Assembly (NCBI GenBank): GCA_019925795.1
Contig: CM034305.1
Span: forward strand, 62,360,573 to 62,424,572
Source: Dendrobium chrysotoxum
Taxonomy: Eukaryota > Streptophyta > Magnoliopsida > Asparagales > Orchidaceae
DNA: 64,000 nt
Reading direction: 5' to 3'
Shown here one piece after another: positions 34,500 to 47,520 of the stretch. The notes under the pieces were generated by a model that saw nothing but the letters and a program-made list of their open reading frames with translations, was not told the origin of the DNA and did not search any database. The number at the start of each line of letters is the position of its first letter. Position 1 is the stretch's first letter. The translations under genes were made by a program, and so were the position numbers.

Positions 34500-36870
34500 T
34501 ATTTTAAAATTACTTGCATCATTTTTAGGATTAAAATCCAAGTTATTGTCAGTGATACCCGGCCACTTTTAATTTCTATAGACTCTAGGTTATAATTAAG
34601 TGACATTTATCACATGGACTTTTCTTATACTTACTTGATTTATATTTTAATTATATGATTTGATTGATGTGTTTAATTTTACGCAGTAGAAGTTTCATAA
34701 TATTTCTAGGTTTCTTACTCTTGCATGCTAATTTTATTTTCGCCTAGATGTGTTTAGGCTCTTTAAGGACCAATATTTTTCTACTTGTAATCAAATAAAA
34801 TATTTAGGCTAACATAGAAAGATAAATGATTTTAAGAAGTAAGCTCGAGCTCGTTGAGGGTCTCATGTATTCATATTAAATCTTCTCTTCCTAGTTAGGC
34901 AACCTCCCCACTTTGGGTTGTGGTTGACCACCTAACATATTAGGGTGCAGTTCTGTCTAAGGGATATTATGAAATCTATAGGGAAAAAAATCTATTTTCT
35001 AAGCCAAAATTTTAAACTATTTCATATCATTTATGCATACAAGATCAACCAGCATATATTACACTAGAAACCAATTAAAAAATTAAAATTTTAATTACAC
35101 TCGAGCATAATCACCCTACATAAATAAAGGGGCCAATTAGGACGTTCTCTAGACATCAGCCACAATTCCTCAAATCTTAAACAACAGCTCACCCATCTTT
35201 CATAAAGATCATACTCATGATTTTGAAGCGTTAGGTGGTTAGCTGGCTCTCCAATCCAAGCCGGGATAAGTTCAAATTTGTATATTATTAGCTAAGTTCA
35301 GGTCACCATGGTTTGGAGCCCAAAATAGACTTAGAATCCAAGGAGGACCCAAAATCATAAGCCCACTTTTGAGAATATAATCCCAACATTCTAATAAATT
35401 GACAACTCAAATTAAAATATTTTTTTAATCCAAAATTTAAAGCCCAACACATTAGATAGATAGAGGTATTTTTGAAATGTTTTATTCATCCTTTGGCCTC
35501 CAAAATAACCATTCAAATTTGATTCAATCCTAGTTAAAATTCCAACCTCACTCCTTTGATACCACTCCTTAAATATTCAAAATAAAATTTCTATAATTAT
35601 TTTAATCGAGAGTATTCATAGGAAATTCAAACCTCCTATGATATAATTAACTACGATGGCTTACCTTCATAGGAGATTTAAAGACCCCAGATCAATTTAA
35701 AAAATTAATTAATTTTCTTTAAAAAAATCAAAATCAACAACGATCATTATCGTCATATTCAATCCAGGGATAGTGATATTTTCTTTCCCATAAAGATATA
35801 TCATTTATCAACATGCTTTTGAATATAGAATTAATGATGATATATCTAGATTATCATAGTTAAATATTTGATTGAACACCATTTTAATCCTTCAGGGTCA
35901 TATGTAGTTTCTTCTTGAATTTGATTACGATATTTAGGATGAAATTTATAATTCTAAATCTGAACGCATTATAAAAGTTTATCTCTATCTTCCGAGGTAG
36001 TATATCATTTCTAATGGTATGTTCGACTTCAGAATTAAAATTCAAAAGTTAATTTCAGGTTTTCTCAAAGAAATTGAAATTTTAATTGCTTTTCATCCTT
36101 CCAAAGCAAAGCTTTAAAAAACATCAACATGCTGGATCCACTATGCTGATTCCTCCTAGTGAATTGAGTTAACCTAAATTCAGCTTGAGTGATTTTGAAT
36201 GTACATTTAATTTTTTTATTTCTCTTATTTTGTTGAAGAACTTTTAAAGAACAAAGGATGAAGTTGGTGAAATTGAAGCCTAATGACTTAAGCAAAGAGA
36301 TCATTCCCTTTGGGGAGGACTTTGACAAGGGGTGCACGACTAATGTAGTGTCCTTGGGTTACTTATTGATTGCAAAGGGAGGGGTGAATTTGATGGAGGG
36401 TATGTAGTTATTTCCTTAACTAAGTTTGGCAAAGGGATTATAAAATTTGCATTGAATGAATTTTTTGATGGAATTTTAGAGGAGGCCAGCCTTGAGATGT
36501 AATTGACACAGGCCCACAGGTCCTGCAATACTTTTCTGCCAAGAGTTCTATATTGGTTTAACAATCTTAAGCATAAAAATGCATGGCTAACTAGTAGTTT
36601 GTATAAGCAATGGCCTCTCTTAAGCTACTTGTTGGTAACCTTGAGGGTGTGCTGGCTGATAGTGAAAAATTGGTTTGGCCCTTAGTAAGAAGGTCGACAT
36701 TATAAACCTGCAACCTATAAATCTTGTCATAAAAATGACTGATTAAGTAACTAAAAAACTTTCTTAAGTCACTATTGTAGTAGAGAAGTGGAAAGAGGGA
36801 AAAGCACAAGTTTATACTTAATTTAGACCAAAGCCCTATGATGTATGGCTCGATCCCTGGTGTCCCATGA
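34500..36870. other. AT-rich DNA, nothing firmly recognised
   Basis: 36240-36500 has short open stretches (including SKEIIPFGEDFDKGC) with stops. These may belong with the decayed ORF at 36871-37218, but I cannot join them. Confidence 0.4.
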
Positions 36871-37218
36871 AGTGATGATGTCTCCCCTACTAAGGCCATT
36901 ATGGTAGAGGAGCTTAAGACCTTCATAGAATCTAGTAAGAGTCTAGTGGTACTTCTAGAGAGTAAGCTCAAAGTTCTTAGAACCATTCATCTTATGGGTT
37001 TGATGAAGGTTAATGTCATCTCTATGCATAAGTATATAAAGTGGTCTTGATCTAACGAGTTCCTAGCTGTGGATGAGTTGATTTTCCAACAACTAATTAA
37101 GCATGTCTCCATTCCTCACAAGACTTCCTTTGATCGTATCTTTGAATTGTTCATTGGTGCCACCTCTCCTAAGAAGAGGATGTTAGAAGTTGAGGATGGT
37201 CCTCATATATCATTTTGA
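36871..37218 (+). pseudogene. Decayed ORF of unknown family
   Basis: A 116-codon frame (start not defined) ends at TGA 37216-37218 and is broken only by TGA at 37048-37050. It has a protein-like amphipathic stretch (MVEELKTFIESSKSLVVLLE) and a basic end (ATSPKKRMLEVEDG). The family is unknown. It stands out because the surrounding DNA has many stops in all frames. It may be a transposon-derived ORF. Confidence 0.35.
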
Positions 37219-39480
37219 ATGAGTGAAAATAAATAATTAGAAGTTCTTGTGTCACTCATTAGAGAACTAATATGTTTGTATTTTGCCAGCCCACAACCAT
37301 CACAATAAAATTCTTCAAATTTATTTATTTTTAATAATGAATAACATATAATTTTAAGAATAAGAAAGGATGGATGACCAATATATAGGTGTCAAAGCCA
37401 AAGTTTTTTTTTAATGAATTTAAGAATTTCTAAAAGAAAAGGCAATACTAAAGATAGTATTGAGTTTTCTTGATTATTGGATTCCTCAGGGTAGTAGAGA
37501 TTGTCCTTTTTTTGGGAGAATTAGGGATAATCGTACCCAATTTTCATTAATCAATGAAAAAATTACATGGATAAAAATACAATAGGAGAGTAAGAAACAT
37601 AAGAAAAACTTATAATTATTGTAACCAAACTAAGAAAAATGCTTAGAATAAAAAAACACACTTTAACCAATAACTAAAAAATTAAAACTCCAATTATAAG
37701 AGACTCAAAATGGTCAAAATCCTTCTAAAGCATCAGAATGTATCTTAGAAGAGGGACAATTCCCTTGGTTTGCTAGAAATGACCATCCAAATCAGAAATT
37801 TGTTGTCGGGCCAACCGTCCAAGGGACTAAATCGAATGAAACCCATTCATCATAGTCCCCATTCCCAACAACCATCTAACAAAAACAGCATGAGCTGAAA
37901 CAACACCAGCTTAGTGATCAAGCCACTTGGGACAATATCAATCATAGAGAAAAATAGGAGGAAATGTCTGCCTGCCATATAATGACACACAAAATGTAGG
38001 TCAAAACCGCATTGAATGAACCATCACCCAAATAAATCATATCAACCATCCGCCAACAGTTAAAAATTACTCCTTGCATTTTGATCAATGCTAAAACTCG
38101 TAGCATAAGACATAATCCACAAGGACCAAATGAAAACTAAGCAGAGAGAGGGAGCAACCCATAAAAAGAGAAAGAAGCCATGTGAATATATCCAAAAAAA
38201 GAAGTAGAGAAGCCAACAGAGAACCAAAGCCAACCCAACTTCACCCAAGTAAAAATCCTCACATGACCAAATGCTTAATATCATGATATGATATCCATAA
38301 AGCTATTTTAGCCATAATATTATTCTTAATAAGCTGACAAATAGTTGCTGCACAATTAATATTACTAACAAATTTTGCATTGTTTTTTCTGTCCATAAGA
38401 AATATAAAGTGCAGCAAGAAGTAAGAAAAATAAATTTTTTGAATCCTTGTCCATATTTGATGCAGAAATAAAATCTAAAACTTGGAGAAATGTAGGCCTA
38501 AGAATGAAGTGAGAACATAAAACACATGTAAGAGGTACATCTAATTCCGTTTGGAAAGAATGTCTGCAGTTTTTAAGCCTTTCAACAAAGCCATCTAGGC
38601 ATAACAAGAAAAATGCATAACAAACCTCGTATGCCAAGTAAAAGAGCATCATTCCACCTGAGTTAAGCCATCATAAAAAATAGCATGAAAAGTCTTAAAA
38701 GGTAGGAGAAGCACCCCACCACAAGTACTAATCAAAGAGACAATCTTTGGTTAAAAAAATTGGAATATAATTTCATAATCAAAATATTAGCAAAGAGTCA
38801 TATTCATTCTAATCACTCAAATGTAGTGCAAAGTAAATTGCTCGTTTTTTCTCTTCTCTACAAGAAAATATAAACTAATAGTCATCATTTAAGATAATTA
38901 ATTTCACTCGATCAATATATTGAATGCATATTTTGTAACTCTCTTTTTGGATTCTAATTGCACCCCTTGATCCCAAAGAGATGTGTGAAAAAAGAAAAAA
39001 ATGAGCAATATTGTTGTGGTTCATGAAGAAGAAAGGCTATTGTCGGCTTAGGAGAGCGGAGATGGTGGTGGAGAGGATGTTACTAGTCCCGAAAAGAAAA
39101 TTAAAGGAGTGCTTTCTTATTACATTGAAATCTAACATTAATATAAAATTACAATAATAAAATGAATTTACATTCCCTTCTGATGATTAAACCCAAAAGA
39201 GCTAAGTGTATTTTTTTTTAAAGAAGTTCAATTAATAAGTTCTTACTCGAATTCGAACATCATATTTGATGTGCAATCATGCCCTTGCATTAAATCACTC
39301 AACTTTTCCAAAAAAAAAAAAAAGATGAATTCAGTGAGTACTAACTAATTTAATTTTAAAAAAATTATAATTAAAATTCTAAGATCAAATTCATATATAT
39401 TAAAATTTAAAACTCAGTCCACTAATAGGCATAGAGAAGTCGGAAGCAACAACTAAAGTTCCTCTATTGATATATATGAA
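37219..39480. other. AT-rich DNA, nothing recognised
   Basis: Only short minus-strand ORFs (38284-38060, 38652-38365), hydrophobic and without known motifs. Confidence 0.5.
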
Positions 39481-39882
39481 ATAAACAATATGGGCGTCAC
39501 AGGGGAGTCAAAGGTCCGTGGACAGGTAATGAATGATATGGGAGAGAGTAGGCGGTGGAGAGTTGGAGACAGAGAGGAAAGCGCGAGAGAGGGTTGTTGA
39601 TTACAGATAATCGGTGCAGAGAACTGTGTGGGCGTATGCGTGTATGTGCCTGAGAAATGAGAAGCTTCAAACTTTTACGTTTTCAAAGGGCATTGATTGT
39701 GAGGTATAACTGTTAGTGATAGCCTTTATGACCTGCGGGACCAAACTGTACAGATAGGAAACAGATCAGAGGGAGCGATATGGTTAAGGAAAGAGAGAGA
39801 AAGTGAAGAAGAGGAATGGAGAGAGACACCTCACCAGTTGAAAAAACTCATTAATTCTCCTCCTCTCTACCCTCTACTTCTT

Positions 39883-39898
39883 ACGTGTGAATATATAG
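39883..39898 (+). promoter_or_regulatory. Candidate core promoter of the CER3-like gene
   Basis: TATATAG at 39892-39898 lies 187 bp before the ATG and follows an ACGTGT element (39883-39888) that contains the ACGTG core bound by bZIP factors in ABA and light responses. The next 185 bp has no upstream ATG in frame without an intervening stop. Function is inferred from position. Confidence 0.5.
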
Positions 39899-40084
39899 CT
39901 TTTTTTGTATACTTGTTCACCAATTTGATCGCACTTCATTTAATTACTTATTCATAAAGTTGTAAACTTGTAGTTGTGGGCCTCATCCGCTTTGCAATTC
40001 GAGCACCTTAAATATCAGGTTCTGCCCTGCGATCTTGGAGAGAAACCAAACGCTTCTCTTCTTCCTTCCAAACTAAGAGCTCAG

Positions 40085-43000
40085 ATGGGTGCTCCGGTCT
40101 CTTCTTGGCCATGGCAGAATCTCGGCTCTTTCAAGGCAAGCAAACTGCAAATTCATGTCTCGTATCACCTCAATACAAGTTCATATCTTTAACTTATATG
40201 CTCCTCTAACTTTGGATTGAATTTTGGTTGCAGTACCTTCTTTATGGTCCTTTGGTTGCAAAGGTCATCCATTCCAGAGCATGGGAGGTAGGAAGTGCAG
40301 AGGGAGTTTGGTGTCTCCATCTTCTCCTCCTTTTTGCTTTTAGAGGTCTGATTCATCAGCTATGGTGGTCATTCAGCAGCATGATCTTTCTAACCAGGAA
40401 GAGGAGAATCATTCAACAGGGCTATGACTTCAAGCAAATAGACAGAGAGTGGGACTGGTACATTTACTTCTCTATAGGAATGGATTTAAATTTGGATTCA
40501 ACAGTTTGAGGTTTTTATAGCTACTATTTCTTGTTTCAGGGACAACTTTTTGATACCTCAGGCATTCATTGGGGCTATGGCTTTCTACTTGTTTCCTTCT
40601 CTGAGAGAACTCCCTATGTGGGACCTCAAAGGTTTCTTTATTGCTCTCCTGCTACATGCGGCGGTGTCAGAGCCTCTCTTTTACTGGTCTCACAGGGCTT
40701 TCCACAGTGGACAGCTTTTCAGCCATTACCACTCTGTCCACCACTCTTCTCCTGTCCCCAGCTCTTTAACTGGTACTTCTTACTTTCTTTAACCATTGTT
40801 CGGCTTCCAAAAAAACAGAGGATTAGAGAGAGACAGAGATGAATAATGAGCTGTGAATTTAATTTTGTTTTCTCACTCAGCTGGGCATGGGACGCCGTTG
40901 GAGCACCTGTTAATGAGCTTAGTGATGGGATTGCCTTTATTGGGAGCTTGCTTCATGGGAGCAGGCTCTATTTGGCTCTTTTATGTCTACGTTTTGCTCT
41001 TTGATTTCTTGAGATGCATGGGTCATTCTAATGTGGAGGTCTTCCCAAGTGGCTTCTTTGAAACTTTTCCCTTGTTCAGATACCTTATCTATACACCAAC
41101 GTAAGTGGATCTTTTGTTTTTTATTGATATGCTTAATATGCTCTGTTATTGAATTATGTCTTGGCTTCTAAGAAAAAAAAAAAACTCAGTTAGTATAGGT
41201 TCTTTTGGGAGGGGAAGGGGCAAGAAAATCTTTATGAAGACAAGTTAATTTTATTGATACAGCCCATTTTAGGAGACTGGAGATAAGAAGTTAGGATTTG
41301 CCCTTCTTTAATGATAGGGGACAAGTTACTCTCTATATTTAATAGGTCTTGGTTTGGTATTTTGCATTAAAGTCAAAAGCCCCACCAATGCTCCTAATTT
41401 TCTTGAAAGTAACTCCAGTACGAACCTCCTACCGTGATTATTGACGCATTAATTCACCCAAGTTTTTTCACTTGTAATATTTGTTTTTTGAAAGCTCCTT
41501 GTTTATGTTTTAGTTTAACATTTATGTGATTTTGTGCGACAACATTTTCTTACTATGTTGTTATATTAATGATATGAAATAAATAATGTGGTATACAAGT
41601 TTTATTCCTGGTGGCAAAGCCGATGAAGGATATGCAAGAGGAAAAAAAACAATTATCTAGTGATGAGGCCCTATATATTTGCATTTGGCATTATTGCCCT
41701 AGCTTAGGGGTGTAAGTGAGCCAAGCCAATGGAGCTCGAGTCAGTAATGGGCTTGTGTCTTACTTAATGAGCCGAAAAGCATAGCGCGAGTTCGAAGCTG
41801 CTTATGATTGGTTCATTTGTTTATTGAGCCAGCTTTATGTAAGATTTTAATAAATAACCTCTTTTAAATTGCATTCTTGAGGTCGAGAAACTACCGTTGA
41901 GTATGTCGGCAAGCTCGAGTTGAAGCTCAGAGCAAACGGGTCAAGTAGAGCTTGAGTCAGGTGTGGCTTGAGCTCAACTCAATTCATTTATACCCCTACC
42001 TTAGCTAAGCGATGGGAATAGGATGTGATAGTTGACATTTTGTAGTATCTCCTTGCATAATTCGTTTTAGGAATTTAGTTCTTCAGTGCAGCTTGGCTTG
42101 ATCATCTTTTTCCAATATGAGAAATACGCACCAATTAGAAATTGGTTCTTGAATACTCATATTGGAAAAGTTATATTCCCCTATATTGACTAATGAAAAA
42201 ATGGCATAACTCTTCCTATGGATGCCTTCATTTGCTCCAATGATTCATGAAAAAGCTATGCAAAGTTGATTGCACGCATCTCCAATTAAATCCAAAGATG
42301 AAACCCCAAACTGTAATAATAATGCTTGTGCAACATCGATCATATATTTGAGCAATATTCACAATTGCTTTTGAGAAGAGTTGTTGGTTATGGAATATGG
42401 AGTAAAAGAAAACAATTTACTAGTTCAATTCATATTCTAACCAAATGCCACCTAGAATCTTGAATTGGTAAGCTAATTCAATTCCCTTTCAACCAACACA
42501 TTTCTTCCTGTCAATTTAAGTGTCATTCAAGTTAACTTGATTAATGAGGTTGTTTCTAAAGTAAGAAAAACAAAACTAGTAATGGGATGAATGCAACTCT
42601 TGTCTAGCTCACTGACCTACCACAAAACACAATAAAGGCAACCAGAAACGTTGTGAATCTTTCAATACCCTAATTACCAAAATACAGTTTAGTCCTTTTA
42701 CATTCTGATCTGGTAGCCATACCTTTAATAGCTTCATTAATGAGAGGCCTGGCATTACTTGTAATTTCTTATTTTATTGCTTTTTGAAAGGAGAGAAACT
42801 AATGTTATGTTGTTTTTTTCTTCTTGTAGGTACCATAGCCTTCACCACACTGAAAAGAACTCCAATTACTGCCTCTTTATGCCTTTGTTTGATGCATTAG
42901 GTGGAACAATCAATACCAAATCTTGGTCCTTGCAGAAGGAAATAAGCTCAGGTGTGTGCATAATCCATCTTATTTAAAAGATAAATGACAAATTGAAACC

Positions 43001-46000
43001 TTTCTTCCTCTGGAATATTTGCTTCCAACAATGACATCAATAGTTATAAATTTAAGTGAACTTACAAACTGAAGAATGTTTGATTGTTTGATTGATTAAC
43101 TGATATTAATCAAATTTAAAATTGCTCTCTGCATCAAGTCAAAATATTTTCAACTCCATTTTTATGCTATATACCCTATTCATTGTCTATTATATAATAT
43201 GCAGCAAGGAAAACTATTCTGTTGACTTTGCATTGCTCAAGTCAAAACCCAATAGTTTGAACAGAGATAAACAGAAAATATTTAGATTATATTGCATGTT
43301 CTGCCTTTTTGGTACATTTTTTATTATAAAATATAAAATCTAATTGTCTTAATTTTACCATAATAGCGGCTTATTCGGTTTGTTTATGAAAATGAATGGT
43401 TACATCTTTTCATGGGTCCCTATTCTTTCTTAACTTTTGAGCAAATTTAATCGCAAGCTAGCTCACATAATTGGCGGCCTTCGTGGTTGGAGCAGAAGGT
43501 CCCAACCACCAGGTTGGCGTGGGCTGTGTGAGTGGCCCCCCCTGTTGCTTTAACTTGTTACGTTTGGCTTGATAGATGCAGAGGCTGGCGTTGTTACCAG
43601 TTGCTAAGCAAGCTCCATGATAAGACATTGTGAAGTTCACGGGCAATATATTTTTGCTTCAAAAGTAACAAAACATATGAACCTAATAATTGAGTCCCTT
43701 AAATGCTATACAACCTGCACCGAGTTGATAAGGAATATGTTATTGCTAATCTATAATTTTTGATGCAGAATAAACTCTATTAAACAGAAAACAGTGTAAA
43801 TTTGTAGGGATTTGGCAGCTTTGTTTCACAATTTACTCTCAAATTTGGGTCTGATTTAGAAAATAGAAACATTTTCTTTTCTTCATTGAGGCATCCAGGA
43901 AAATATGAAAGAAAACTCTTTATCTAAAAAAAATGGAAAAAGATAGTACAACCACCACTTTAGAATAATTGACTTGATTTGTGCCAGTGGAGCAAATTTA
44001 ATGTGGATTACATCATTTCCTGGAATGTCTTTGCTCTTCTTTCCCATCAATGATGATAATGACTTTTATCTTGATGGTTGGGAGATAGAAGGCGTTTAGT
44101 CATATAATTGATTACTGAGTAAACAAACTTTGACCTGTTAAACTTTTAGATTAGAGTTATTCTCAAGCATCTGACATGAAATATGTGAATGAAAGGCTTA
44201 TTTAGGAACCATTATGGAACTTTTGAAGTCTCTCTTCCAAGTGCACACCTTTTTTTTTCATCTTAATTAAACTGTTAGTTGATTTAAAATTTCATATAGC
44301 TTCCATTAAATACATGATTTTTAAATATTTATTTTATAATTGATGAAATCATGTAACTATTCATTTCCCTTTTTATTATTTTTTAATGATTCAAATCACC
44401 CATAAATGACACCATAAGTTGTTATAGTCCTTTCAATTAGAAATCAAGGGTGCCAAATTGTTGTTAGACATGTAAAAACTTTTTCTAATTCTGTATGCAA
44501 AGAACAAATGCTGGCCACTTCCATTGCTTTACAAATATTGGTAGGCCATATGCCATGACAATGACATTATATTTGCATTAATAGTTTTCATTGTAGCGTC
44601 CGTAAGAAATTGCATCTTTTTACTTAAAATTGGACTTGAAGAGTGCAGTGAAAACTGCAATTTGAAATGCTTTAATTTTAACTTCTTACCTTATCAGTTG
44701 ACAAGCCTACCTCTTAGCCATTCTTACCTTGTTGACATTTATGTGGCTTCAGGGAAGAACATCAGAGTCCCTGATTTTGTCTTCCTGGCACATGTCGTGG
44801 ATGTCGTGTCTTCCCTGCATTCTCCATTTGTCTTTCGTTCTTTCAGTTCGATGCCATTCAGAGTTTTGCCTTATATTCTTCTCTTCTGGCCTGGAGGCTT
44901 CCTAGTCATGTTAGCAATGTGGGGTTGGTCCAAAACCTTTCTTTACTCATTCTACAATCTCCGAGGTCGATTGCACCAGTACTGGGTGGTGCCTAGACAT
45001 GGCTTTCAGGTGACTCATACTCTCCCTCCAGCTGCAAGCCATATACTGACAATCATCTTCATATTCTATAAGTCTTGTAGTTTTGGGGCTAAATTTGACA
45101 TTGCTTCTTTTTTTTTTTTTTGCAGTATTTTCTGCCTTTTGCTAAAAATGGCATCAATAATCAGATTGAGAATGCTATATTGAGAGCAGATAAAATGGGT
45201 GTTAAAGTGCTTAGTCTTGCAGCACTTAATAAGGTACAACTTGCAAGCCTTCCTAACATGACAAAACTTCTTTAAATAATGTTTATAGAAAAATCTTATA
45301 AATTCCATCTCAGTTCAATCCCTTTAATCTTTCTGCATGATTTTAAAGCACCCCAACAATATCAATGCTGAGAATTGCAAAACTAATTTGTCAAAGTGCT
45401 TTAAGATCCATGTGGAAAAAAATATGAGGCATGGAATGAGATGATGTGGATTTTCTATAAACAATGTTTATAGAATTTTGTTCCTTCTTAATTCTCTTGG
45501 TCTTGAATTATCTATGGGTGTGAGAATTAAAGGTATGGGAATTGGCAATAAATGCATATTGGTGGATGATGTTGAAATAAGATTGCAGTTCACATGGAGG
45601 CATGTGAAAGTAGTTTTAGTGTTTTTAAGTCTCAAATTGTGGATGTGCTGAGCTCATTTCCACATGGAAAGATGCAACATCCATTTCCATTTAAAGGTCC
45701 TTATTACATGGTGAGGAATTGGCAGGACTATGGAAGGCTTTAGTATGACACTATTCCAATTGCTCATTAAATTTTACAGATCCTAATTATGTATTTCAGT
45801 GGAACTTCTAATTAATCGAGTGGTCAAAAAACAAAATGTTCTAATTGTTATTCTGAATGTTGTTGTCATGACAAGAAAATGCTGAAATGCTATTAAAAAT
45901 GCAAAAATACCCATTTATCCTTTTTTTTTTTGGTAGAATGAAGCACTCAATGGTGGTGGGACTTTGTTTGTCAGCAAACATCCCAATCTAAACGTACGGA

Positions 46001-47361
46001 TTGTCCATGGCAATACCCTAACAGCTGCTGTGATACTTAATGAGATCCCTAAGGATGTCAAAGAGGTCTTCCTAACTGGAGCTACATCCAAGCTTGGGAG
46101 GGCAATTGCATTGTACCTTTGTAGGAAGAAAGTGCGGGTCCTGGTAAGCTATTTCCTTAATGTTATTGATTTGATTAATCCATCTTTTGCTAAAAAAATA
46201 TCACTGAGAGTTCATCCTGCTAAGAATGCCGTTAGAGTTTTAACTATAATCTGTTTCGAAAGACAATATACTGCTTGTGAAGGAATTGACACTTGCAATG
46301 TAAATTCTGATGGGAAAACATTTTTTTTTTCCTGATCAAAGATGCTATAAATGGGCTTTTTCTCAACCAAATTGTACTTGGGATGAGCCACCTTCTTAAT
46401 AGTGACAAAATGTGTTTGGAATATGCTCCTATCAAATTAATAATTGAATAGAACCATATAAATCTTACTGTACTTTTTTCATTCTACTGACAAAATCAAT
46501 CACTTCTTACAAATAACATATCTGCATTTGGTGTATGATCAACAAATCACAACTGGAGAGCAGTAATTTAGTGGTTAATTTATATTGAACTTTTGTGTGG
46601 ATATAAAATTACAGACTTATCTTAATGGATGCTAGAATGAAGTACTTTAGGTACTCCCTTGTGTTTGATTTTAACAACAGTGAGATGATTTGTTATAGAA
46701 TAAGCCTCGTTCACTAATTTTTTTCTTAAAAATGACAGATGCTGACGCTTTCTACTGAGAGATTCCAAAAGATACAGAAGGAAGCTCCTGCAGATTGCCA
46801 ACAATACTTGGTCCAAGTCACGAAGTACCAAGCTGCGCAAAATTGCAAGGTATGAGTTCACTGACTAAACCCATAATCCCAAATGATAAATTTATGATTC
46901 CATTTACTAACTTTGCTCTGTCAAAAATATTCTGCAATGGTTACAGACATGGATTGTTGGGAAATGGATTTCTTTTGGCGAGCAACGGTTAGCCCCACGA
47001 GGAACTCATTTCCACCAGTTCGTCGTCCCTCCCATCATCGGTTTTCGACGCGATTGCACCTATGGGAAACTAGCTGCAATGAGACTTCCCCTGGATGTTC
47101 AAGGTTTGGGCATGTGTGAGGTAATCCTATCAATCAAACACTGATGAACTAGTAACCGATTAAAGCAATAAACTTTTCTGACTTAGCTGAGTGACCATGA
47201 TACAGTACACCCTCGATCGTGGAGTCGTGCATGCCTGTCATGCCGGAGGAGTTGTGCATTGTCTTGAAGGCTGGACACATCATGAGGTTGGTGCGATCGA
47301 TGTTGATCGCATAGACCTTGTGTGGGCAGCGGCGCTCAAGCATGGTCTTAGGCCAGCTTGA
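40085..47361 (+). CDS. CER3: CER3/WAX2-like protein, alkane-forming complex subunit (11 exons, 620 residues)
   Basis: Exons: 40085-40135, 40234-40457, 40540-40772, 40881-41100, 42830-42951, 44753-45009, 45126-45233, 45937-46143, 46739-46849, 46947-47120, 47206-47361. Joined, they give 1863 nt with no stop before TGA at 47359-47361, close to the Arabidopsis CER3 length. The N-terminal half is hydrophobic with fatty-acid-hydroxylase-type His boxes: HRAFH (143-147), HSVHH (156-160) and HSLHH (245-249). 453-463 (GATSKLGRAIA) resembles a nucleotide-binding loop. The WAX2 C-terminal domain ends LEGWTHHEVGAIDVDRID (589-606). CER3 acts in the ER with CER1 and cytochrome b5 to turn very-long-chain acyl-CoA into alkanes. 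Introns 2-10 are GT-AG; intron 1 appears to be GC-AG. Introns 4 and 5 are long (1.7-1.8 kb). The gene appears functional. Confidence 0.95.
40136..40233 (+). other. Intron 1 of the CER3-like gene, GC-AG type
   Basis: The exon ends at the Lys codon AAG, followed by GCAAGC. The acceptor ttgcag precedes TAC CTT CTT, where the conserved Tyr-Leu-Leu-Tyr of the family begins. No GT near the junction keeps the frame. AAG|GCAAG is the usual strong context of the roughly 1% of plant introns that use GC donors. Confidence 0.8.
41705..41998. mobile_element. hAT-like MITE in intron 4 of the CER3-like gene
   Basis: A 294-bp element with ends TAGGGGTGTAAGTGAGCC and (reverse complement) TAGGGGTATAAATGAATT. 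The 8-bp flanks ccctagct (41697-41704) and ccttagct (41999-42006) match at seven of eight bases. It is rich in gagctcga motifs, like the left half of 22375-23547. Confidence 0.85.
42107..42169. repeat. Nested perfect hairpin in intron 4
   Basis: A 14-bp perfect stem (TTTTCCAATATGAG at 42108-42121 with its complement at 42156-42169) encloses a second 6-bp stem (CCAATT at 42131-42136, AATTGG at 42140-42145). Confidence 0.85.
43455..43650 (-). other. GC-richer insert-like block in intron 5 with a minus-strand ORF
   Basis: The intron is AT-rich except here, where a 62-codon minus ORF (43646-43458) reads through GACLATGNNASLCIYQAKRNK. The product is not recognised. It could be a captured gene fragment or chance. 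Confidence 0.3.
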
Positions 47362-47514
47362 TATGAAGAACATTTTAAAACATCAGCCCTCTTTCTCCTC
47401 CCTCTACTTCATTTCTCCATATGTAACGAAAAGAACAACTTTAATATGTTACCTCAACATTGGATCATTTAAATTTACTAAGAATTACATTCTCTAGTGT
47501 TGCAGCTCCAGGTT

Positions 47515-47520
47515 AATAAA
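47515..47520 (+). terminator. Candidate polyadenylation signal of the CER3-like gene
   Basis: AATAAA about 155 bp after the stop codon, in a T/A-rich 3' flank. It is the best-placed signal, but plant poly(A) signals are loose. Confidence 0.45.

Noticed and set aside
38060..38652. Hydrophobic minus ORFs that might be a transporter or LINE remnant
   Set aside because: Hydrophobic runs arise easily in T-rich DNA. No conserved motif could be fixed.
40531..40842. 103-codon + ORF overlapping CER3 exon 3
   Set aside because: Wrong frame. The frame of exon 3 (40540-40772) carries the conserved His boxes.
47149..47373. Minus ORF over the last CER3 exon
   Set aside because: Shadow of the conserved WAX2 C-terminal domain on the + strand.
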